The notes below the pieces were generated by a model. The model did not search any database. It was not told the DNA's origin and saw only the letters and a list, made by a program, of their open reading frames with translations. From Chloroflexota bacterium (lineage in GTDB: Bacteria > Chloroflexota > Anaerolineae > Promineifilales > Promineifilaceae): a stretch of DNA of 64,000 nucleotides. Positions 49,546 to 58,200 of this stretch are shown here, one piece after another (positions within the stretch are counted from its first letter, which is position 1; the number at the start of each line of letters is the position of its first letter). The stretch covers positions 22,885 to 86,884 of the forward strand of contig JAJRVV010000102.1 of NCBI GenBank assembly GCA_024277135.1. Reading direction: 5' to 3'. The position numbers and the translations under genes were made by a program.

Positions 49546-50559
49546 TCAGGGAATCAGCAGCACCTTGCCGATATTCTTCCGCTCCTGAATGTAATCGTGG
49601 GCGGCGGCCGCTTCCGTGAAGGGAAACGCGCGGTCAATGTGGGGCCGGAACAACGCCTCGTCATACCAACTCATGATTTGTCCCATCCAGCGGCGGACTT
49701 CGTCGGTATATTCCCATAAATGAGCCAGATTGACGCCGAGGACGCCTTTGTTGTCGCTCATCAGCCGGACAGGGGTGTAGAAGCGCAGGTTGACGGCCGC
49801 TTTGAACAAATGCCATAACGAACGCTTTTTGCCGGCCACGCCGCTGCTGATGCCGTAACAAATCAAGCGGCCGGCGGGGGCCAGCAGGCGGTAATTTTTG
49901 TGCCACAACTGGCCGCCGACCGGGTCAAGGATAATTTGGGGGCCACGGCCGTTTGTCAAATCCAGCGCCACCCGCCCAAAATCCTGCCGGTGATCAATGA
50001 CCACATCCAGCCCCCGCTCCTTGAGAAACTCATGCTTGTGCGCCGACGCTGTCCCAATCGGTTCCGCGCCGATAATACGGCAAATATCCAACGCCGCCAG
50101 CCCCACGCCGCCGCCAACGCCATGAATCAGCGCCTTATCCCCCGGCTTGGCCGACCCCATCACCACCAGCATTTGGTAGGCGGTGAGATAGTTGACCAGC
50201 AACGCCGCCCCATCCTGGGCGTTCATCCAATCAAACCGCTTGAACGCCTGCTTGTGCGGCACACACACCACGTCGCTGTAGCCGCCAAACCGGGTCAGCG
50301 CCAATACCTTGTCCCCCTCCTGAAAACCGGTCACGCCGGGCATGACTTGATCCACCGTGCCGGCGACTTCATAACCGGGGACGAAAGGGATGGCGGGCGC
50401 GTCGGGGTAGACGCCCATCCGCCCCATGATGTCGGCAAAGTTAACGCCCACCGCTTCCACCCGGATGCGGATTTCGCCGTTTTTGGGCATGGGATCAGGC
50501 GATTGGTCGAGGCGCAGCACCTCAGGGCCGCCCGCTTTGGGAATCCAGATTTGTTTCAT
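49546..50559 (-). CDS. Medium-chain zinc-type alcohol dehydrogenase / quinone oxidoreductase-like
   Basis: IRIRVEAVGVNFADIMGRMGVYPDAPAIPFVPGYEVAGTVDQV; ALIHGVGGGVGLAALDI. Confidence 0.9.
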   Translation of the reverse strand: MKQIWIPKAGGPEVLRLDQSPDPMPKNGEIRIRVEAVGVNFADIMGRMGVYPDAPAIPFVPGYEVAGTVDQVMPGVTGFQEGDKVLALTRFGGYSDVVCVPHKQAFKRFDWMNAQDGAALLVNYLTAYQMLVVMGSAKPGDKALIHGVGGGVGLAALDICRIIGAEPIGTASAHKHEFLKERGLDVVIDHRQDFGRVALDLTNGRGPQIILDPVGGQLWHKNYRLLAPAGRLICYGISSGVAGKKRSLWHLFKAAVNLRFYTPVRLMSDNKGVLGVNLAHLWEYTDEVRRWMGQIMSWYDEALFRPHIDRAFPFTEAAAAHDYIQERKNIGKVLLIP

Positions 50560-50580
50560 GGCAGGTAGAGTATAAAACTT

Positions 50581-50625
50581 AAAACGAAAAACGGAAAACG
50601 AAATACCTTTCCGTTTCCCGTTTTG
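50581..50625. repeat. Heptad repeat / imperfect inverted repeat of AAAACGA type in divergent promoter region
   Basis: AAAACGA AAAACGG AAAACGA ... TTTCCGTTTCCCGTTTT. Confidence 0.8.
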
Positions 50626-50641
50626 CCGCTACAATCGCCAC

Positions 50642-51298
50642 ATGAGTATACATCACATCATTTACCTGCATGGCTTCGCTTCCTCCGGCGGTGGAACCAA
50701 AGGGGTATTTTTCCAACAGCAATTCGCCGCGCTGCCGCCAACGGCCGTCGCCTACCACGCCCTCGATTTCAACCCTACCCCCCGCGATTTCGAGTTCATG
50801 ACCATCACCGGCATGATCAACCGGCTGCGGCAGTTCATCCTGGCTCTGCCTGATGGCCCGGTCAGCCTCATCGGTAGTTCGATGGGCGGGCTGGTGGCCG
50901 TAAATTATGCCCACCGATTCGGCGGCGTCGCCAAACTACTGCTGCTATCGCCGGCGCTGCGCTATTTGGAACGGCTGCGCACCGAATCGGAAACGGCCGT
51001 CTGGCAGGAGAAGGGAGCAGTTGATGTATTTCACTTTGCTTTTGAGCGGATGCTGCCCCTGCGATATGCGTTTGAGCGGGACGGCCGTGCTTACCGCCAC
51101 CCGCCGCCGCCATCCGCGCCCACCCGCATCCTGCACGGCCGCGCCGACGAAATCGTCCCCATCGAAAGCAGCCGCGCCTACGCCCAACAATATCCCAGCC
51201 TCGTCACCCTGACCGAACTGGACGCCGGACATGACGTTAACGCGCATCTGGATGTGATTTGGACGGCCGTGACGGGGTTTTTGTTGGGGGAGAGATAG
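50642..51298 (+). CDS. YqiA/YcfP-like alpha/beta-hydrolase (esterase)
   Basis: IIYLHGFASSGGGTKGVFF; VSLIGSSMGGLVAVNYAHRF; ILHGRADEIVPIESSRAYA. Confidence 0.85.
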   Translation: MSIHHIIYLHGFASSGGGTKGVFFQQQFAALPPTAVAYHALDFNPTPRDFEFMTITGMINRLRQFILALPDGPVSLIGSSMGGLVAVNYAHRFGGVAKLLLLSPALRYLERLRTESETAVWQEKGAVDVFHFAFERMLPLRYAFERDGRAYRHPPPPSAPTRILHGRADEIVPIESSRAYAQQYPSLVTLTELDAGHDVNAHLDVIWTAVTGFLLGER

Positions 51299-51329
51299 AG
51301 TGTAGAGATAGAGATAGAGGAAAGACGAC

Positions 51330-52085
51330 ATGGATCCGACCAAACGATTTTCCAGCCGGGTAGACAACTATGTGAAATACCGTCCCGGCTATCCTAACGA
51401 GATTTTGGACTTGCTGGTTGATGAATGCGGGCTGACGCCGACGGCCGTCATCGCCGACATCGGTTCCGGCACGGGTAAATTGGCCGAACTATTCCTGCAA
51501 AATGGCAACCCGGTGTGGGGCGTGGAACCCAACCACGAGATGCGCGCCGCTGGAGAGCGATATCTGGCCGGGTATGAGAAATTTATCAGCGTGAACGGCC
51601 GTGCCGAAGCCGCCACCCTCCCCCGCCAACACGCCGACTTCATCACTGCCGGGCAAGCGTTCCACTGGTTTAGTCGATCCCAAACCGCCCCTGAATTTCG
51701 GCGCATCCTCAAACCTGACGGCTGGATCGTGCTGGTGTGGAATGATCGCCCGGCCAACGCCACCCCTTTCATGCAGGGATACGAGCGCATCCTGGATGAA
51801 CACGCCATTCGATACCGGGAAGTTCATCACCAGCGCGTGAGCATGGAAGAGATAGCGGCGGGATTGGGGCTGGCGTCGTGGCAGACGGCCGTCTTCAGCT
51901 ACCGGCAGCAGTTCGACTGGGACGGGCTAAAAGGGCGGCTGCTCTCCTCCTCCTACGCCCCAGAAGCGGGACACCCCAACCACCAGCCGATGCTGGCCGC
52001 GCTGCGCCAACTGTTTGACCAACAGCAACGTGACGGGCAGATTCAATTTGACTACACGACACGGGTTTACTACGGTTCGTTCTAA
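51330..52085 (+). CDS. Class I SAM-dependent methyltransferase
   Basis: VIADIGSGTGKLAELFLQNGNPVWGVEPNHEMR. Confidence 0.92.
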   Translation: MDPTKRFSSRVDNYVKYRPGYPNEILDLLVDECGLTPTAVIADIGSGTGKLAELFLQNGNPVWGVEPNHEMRAAGERYLAGYEKFISVNGRAEAATLPRQHADFITAGQAFHWFSRSQTAPEFRRILKPDGWIVLVWNDRPANATPFMQGYERILDEHAIRYREVHHQRVSMEEIAAGLGLASWQTAVFSYRQQFDWDGLKGRLLSSSYAPEAGHPNHQPMLAALRQLFDQQQRDGQIQFDYTTRVYYGSF

Positions 52086-52093
52086 TGAATAAT

Positions 52094-52114
52094 GAAGTGT
52101 GAAGTGTGAAGTTG
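52094..52114. repeat. Heptanucleotide tandem repeat GAAGTGT x3
   Basis: GAAGTGT GAAGTGT GAAGTTG just after methyltransferase stop. Confidence 0.85.
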
Positions 52115-52293
52115 GTCTGTCATACTGATCGCTTGTTAAGTCAATTATCGCTCAAATTTACCAGGTTGTGGTAGACGCGGGAGAAGCCGAGCGCCCGGCG
52201 GCGCAGGTGAATGATCACCAAGAAAAGAACCACTCCCCAACCTGTCGGCAGACGGCCGGGGAGTAGCTCTTCATGGCGGTTAACCCGCGTCGG

Positions 52294-55200
52294 TTACGGT
52301 TTCATGACGACGGGCAAGTAGATGTATTGCCGGTTGACGGTAGTGGTTAAGGTAACGGCCGTCTTGACAGTGGGCGCCGTCAACGAAGCGGCGGTGAAGG
52401 TAATCACCTCCACCGACGCTGCGCCGGCGGCCGGCACCGTGACGGTGACGAATATCCCCGCCGCCGCTCCCGGAGCCAGCGTCACGTCAGCGGGGACGAT
52501 CACTATCCACTCAGCATTGGACACGGCCGTAAACGTGAACGTGTCGGTGAAATTGCCGGTGTTGGTGATGGTGTGACTGTACACCGCCTCCTGCCCCGGA
52601 TCGGCCGTTTGCGCTCCATCTGGCGTCAAACTTACCCCCACCACATTCAAGATAGTAGTTCTGGCCGTCAGGTCGGGGATGGAGAAGGTGTCGGCGATAT
52701 TGCCGGAGACGGCCGTTTGGTTCACCACATCAAATGGATTGCCCGGCGTACCCGCCACCTGAACCTGATAGTTAATATGCGCCTCATCTCCCCCGGCCAG
52801 GCTGCCGGTCCAAATGATGCTGTTTGTGTTAGTGTCATACACAACCCCGCCGACGCCATCCAGCCCAACAGAACCGTTTACATACGCCGTGTTTGCCGGA
52901 ATCGCATCCACTAAAGTAATGGTCGAGCCGGTTCCATCATCGCCGCTGTTCGTCAGCCAGATGTCATAGGTCAATGTATCCCCCACCCAGGCGGTGGACT
53001 GATCAACCCCTTTGAACGAGGCGGCTAGACTAAGCGGCGACTGCGTCCGGCCCGCGCCGCCAACCACCGGCTCCAAGCCAATATCCAGGTGAACCGGTGT
53101 TGTGATCACCGTTAATACCTGGCTCTGGAACGGTTGATAACCGGGGGCTGATGCTTCAATTCGATATTGACCGGATGGAGTGAGGAAGCTGTAATATCCG
53201 GCCGTCGGCACTTCATCCGCCACCGATGGATCCGTGGCTTGCGGATTCACCTGCCCATACAGATAGGCGGGCCATTCCTGCCAGGTATCGTTCAGCTTGA
53301 CAAAAGCAGTCACGGTGGCGTTTAGAACGAGTGCGTCAGTAATGGGCGATCCGGCGTCCACCAGCGACTGATCATACACAAAGCCGTCCGGATCAATCAA
53401 GATGAAGATGAGCAGTTCCGAATAATCCACACCATCGCACTCCCACTTCACCCAGATTTCATAACTACTATGCGGCTCAGCCAACCAGACTCGGTATTGC
53501 GTCAACCAATCCGATGGTCCGGCCACTGTTGTCGTGATCGCTGGGATGTTGTAGGTGAACAGGCCGTTTTCCGTCACCTCCAGATAAGCGGTCGGCGTCA
53601 CCGAACAAGGCAGCGCTACCTCAACATCCAGAGTGCGGTGGGCCAGCGTCCGAATTTCGGCGCGGACGCTGCCGCTGGCGATGCCGGCGCCGTTGGCTGA
53701 AATGTCTACAAGGTCGGTGTCCAGCGGCAGGTTGTCGGCGACGACGATGGTGACGGCGTTGGAGTAATTGCTGGTCAGCCCCGCTTTGCTGGCCTGGGCG
53801 ACGATGGCGTAAGTGCCGGTGACCGACAAAGTCGGTTCGATGCTGAATGTGCCGCTCACTGTAGCGGTGGTACTCATCACCCAGGTAGCTGAGCCGCCGG
53901 ATAGGTCGTAGAAATCTACGACTGAGCCGGAGGGAGCCGACCCGCTGAAGGTGGGCGTGTTATCGGTGGTTCCCTGGGTAGGCCGCAAGATGACGGGAGC
54001 CAGGATGTCGGCGACGGTTTCAACGTGGCTGTCGCTGTTGTTGCTAAAACTGGTTTCGGGGCCGCCGTAGTTGATGACGGCCGTGTTCGTCACCGTCCCC
54101 ACATTTGTGATTTCGGCCGTCACCTGAATCTGGCCCGACCATTGATTGCCGGGCAGCGTGGGCAGCGTCCAGGTAACGACAGAACCGTCCATGCCATCCG
54201 GCGGCGGGCTGGCGCTCCAGTAGCGCACTTCCGGCGGCAGGGTGTCGGTGATGACGGCCCCCGAAGCCGGCGCGCCGCCCCAGTTGGCGTAGCCGATGTA
54301 ATAATCAAACATCTCGCCTACGGCCGGTTGGCCGACGCCATTTTTCGTCACCGCCAAATCCACATCTTCGCGTACCGTGATTTGGTGGATAAAGCCATTG
54401 TTGCCCGGCTGCGTGTCCGCCTGGTCGCCGCCAATCTGGACGCTGTTGCTGATGATTGCGCCATGCGTGGCCGTCGCCGGAATTTGCACGGCGATGGCGA
54501 TAGTTTGCTGCGGGCTGCCGCCGGGCAAATCGCCCAGGTTCCAGAGCAGGTTGGTTCCGGTGATGGCGTCTGGCGGCGGGTCGGCGCTGACGTAGGCAAC
54601 GTTGCCGGACAGCGTGTCCAGCAGCGCAGCGTTGGTCACAGTGAACGCGCCCGCGTTGCGGTAGCTGACGACATAGGTGATGGCGCTGCCCGGCTGCGGC
54701 GCGGGGCTGTCCGGGCTGAGCTGCTTGCGCACTGTCAAGTCATACGGGTTGGCTGGCATCTCCCATTCGGCGATGTTCCAGGTGTAGGGCGTGTTTTGCG
54801 CCGATGGCGGGCTGAAGTTGAGCAGGATGGGGGTTGAGGCCACGCGAGCGGCCCAGAAATGGCTCACCCAAATGGGCATGTCTTGAGAAAACTCGGCCAT
54901 TTGATCATCGTAGTCGGCTTGCAGCGCGGCCGCGTCCAATTCGGTGCGGGCGGCCTCAAGGAAAGCGTCGTTGGCGCTGTTGCGCCAGCCGGTATTGTAG
55001 AGGTTCCAGGAGTAATTGTTGTAAGCGGAGGCGATTTGACTGCTGTGGAAGAGTACATCGCCCATGGGGTCATACCGGTTGTCGAATCCCCAACCTAACG
55101 TGTAGGAATCGAGACGGCCGTACCGGATATCCTCCAGCATATTCCCCCAATCCGCATCAACCACCTGCACATCCACCCCAACGAGAGCCATATCCGCCTG

Positions 55201-58200
55201 GAATTGGAAGGCCAACGCCTGTCGAGAGATAGAGCCGGTGGGGTAGACGAGATCAAATTGCAGTTCCACCCCTCCTTTGTCGCGGATGCCGTTCCCATTG
55301 GTGTCTGCCCACCCAGCGGCGGTTAGCTGAGCGGCAGCGGCGGCCAGATCGGGGAAGTAGCTGGTGAAGGGAGCGGCCAGCGGGTGGCCGGGCGGCAGCC
55401 AGGAAGCGTCTCCCGGCGCGAGCGTAACGCCGGGCAGCGCCGCCGCAATCTGATTGACGGCGGCGGGACGGTCAAAGGCGCGGTAGATCGCCTGGCGCAC
55501 GGCCGTCTCCTGGAAGATGGGGTTGCGCAGATTAGGCATAATGGCGTCGAACCGGTTATACATAGACGTGAAAACGCGGATGTCGAACGGAGCCAGATCG
55601 TCGGGCCAGCCATCGCCGACCAGCGTCACTTCGGCGCTGCCCTCCGCCAGCGGCCAGAAGTTGTCGCCGGTGAAGAGGAAGCGGATTTCGGGGATGCGGG
55701 GATAGCCCAACCCCCGTTTGTGGTAGTTGGGGTTGGCGCGCAGGTCGAGATGCGCGCCGGGAATCCATTCCTCAACCACGTAGGGGCCGTTGCCCACCGG
55801 ATTGTGGGCGAACAGGCTGCCGTAACGGACGTCGAAGGGATGCGTACCGCTGAGGACGTGTTCCGGCAGGGGGTAGAGGATGGCGCCCAGGTAGGCGGGC
55901 GGGAATTGGCGCGGTTTGTAGGTGAGGACGGCCGTCAACGCATCCGGCGTATCCACCCGTTCAATCTTGCGGGCGGTTGAGATGAATGCCAGATAGCCGT
56001 CCGACTGCGGGTGCGGCCGGATCATCTGCTCCCAGGCAAAACGGATGTCGGCGGAAGTGAGCGGCGCGCCGTCTGACCAGAGCAGCCCCGGTTTGAGGGT
56101 GTAGGTGACGACGAGTTGATCGCCATGAACGACCGCGCCGCCATTGGCCGGGGTGGGAACCTGAACCAGCAATTCGCTGTACCAGTTGCCGCCGTCGTCC
56201 AACTGCGCCAGCGGCTCGAACAGGGCGGGTAAAATCTGATCCACAGTCCGCAGGTAAGCGCCCTGGCCGGAGGTGTAGGGGGTGAAGTCGGAGGCAGGAT
56301 TGGCGCGGACGGTGAACGGCCGAGGCGGAGGCGTCCCCTGCGTCATCGTCAGGTTCAGGGTGTAGCTGCCGCCGGAAACGGCCGTCAACGTTTGGGTCAC
56401 GCTTTGGTAATCGTATGCGCCGCAGTCGCCGACGGCCGTGATGATCACATCCCCCGGCCAGAGGCGGTCAATGGCGTAACTGCCGTTTTCATCGGTGCAG
56501 CCGTTCCACTCTGCGGCCGTCTCCCGGTTGTTCACGGCGTCTACCGTCAACGCCGATATCTGAATGCCGCCCAAAGGCTGTCCTGTCCCCGCATCTGTCA
56601 CCTGGCCGCTAACCGAGGCGGGGCGTTCCAGCGTCATGGTGATGAAGGTGGAAGCGGGCAGGGGGTTGATGGAGAGCGGGGCGCCGTTGGCAGCGGTACG
56701 GCCGTTGGGATACACGCCCAACACCGTCTCCCAGAACTCATCAGAGATAAAGGTCACGATATGATCGCCCACCGGCAGATCAATGGTGAAGTAGCCGTTG
56801 GTTTGCGAGTAACCGTACCAGACGCCGGAATCATTAAACGCGCTGACCCGCACCCCTTCAATCGGGGTGGAGCCGTCCAGTTCATACACATATCCTTCCA
56901 ACTGCCCGGCCAGCGGCGCTTCAAAGTCCAGGCCGGTGATGGTCTGGCCGCTTTCCAGGCGGATGCGCTCCGCCCAATCCGAATCATGACCGCCATAGAG
57001 AGTATGGGCGCGGTCGCCGCCCCACCATCCCGTCTCGATAGTATAGTCGCCCGGCGGCAAATTTGTGACGGTGTAATAGCCGCTGGCGTCCGTTTGCGCG
57101 CCGCTGCCCATCTCATCGGCATGGACATCGAGATTGAGGTTGGCGACGGGAACGCCGCCATCGGTGACACGGCCGGCGATGGTCGCGCCCGGCCCTAAGT
57201 CAAAGTCCCAATGGGCGTTTTCGGCCAAGTCGAAATCATGCGCCTGTTTCTGAGCCAGATCAGTGCCCCACGGCCGCGCCGCCACCGCCCAACGACTATC
57301 ATAAATTGGGGGAACCGGAATCTGGTAATAGCCGCTGGCGTCCGTCGGCCGTTCTGTGCCATAACCATACTCAATCGTTTGCCAGACACCAATCTGTATC
57401 CCCGCCGCCGAGTAGCCGGGGGGGACGGTGACTGTGCCGGTGATCAGCGCGCCGGAATTCAAGCCAAAATCAACGCCGGTGACGGTAATGCCGGACGTGA
57501 CCGTGATCAACGCCGCATCCTGGATGTGATAAACATCACTGTAATACTCATTCACCAGGAATTGTCCATTACAGTCAGCGCAGGCGTAGACGACGTATGC
57601 TCCCGGCGGCAGCGGGCCGAGCAGGTACTTTCCGTTAACATCGGTGTCAGCGTCTTGAACCCAGTTGCTGCACCAGGGGCAGTTGAGATCGGGAATCAAC
57701 GCGCCCATGCGCAGATTGGATACCGGCGCGCCGCTGGTTTCGTCCAGCGCGGTTCCGGCGATGTAACTGCCGCCGCCCAACGCGAAATTAATGTTGCCCA
57801 CATTGGGCGAGCCGCTGTTGACCGGGATCATGTCTGCCTGGTCATAGAAAAACTTGCCATCGTAAAACTCGCCGACGTAGCTGTTAGGTTGATCCAAACA
57901 CCAGTTCCAGCCATCGGCGGCGGAGACGACGTAATCGCCATAGGGCAGGCCGTTGATCACGTACACGCCGTTGGCGTCGGTGCAGACGCCCATGCCGCCC
58001 TGACCGGGCAGATCGGCGTTGATGTTAATATTTTCCAGGGGCAGACCGCTGTTTTCATCGGTGACGATGCCGGTGATGACGCCGCCCGGTTGGAGGGGGA
58101 AATCAATGTCAGTGACGGTGCCGCCGCCGGAGATGTTGACCGGTGTGGCCGCGTCATAGTTGACGGCTTGATCATAGTATTGGCGGGCGTATCCGGCCGG

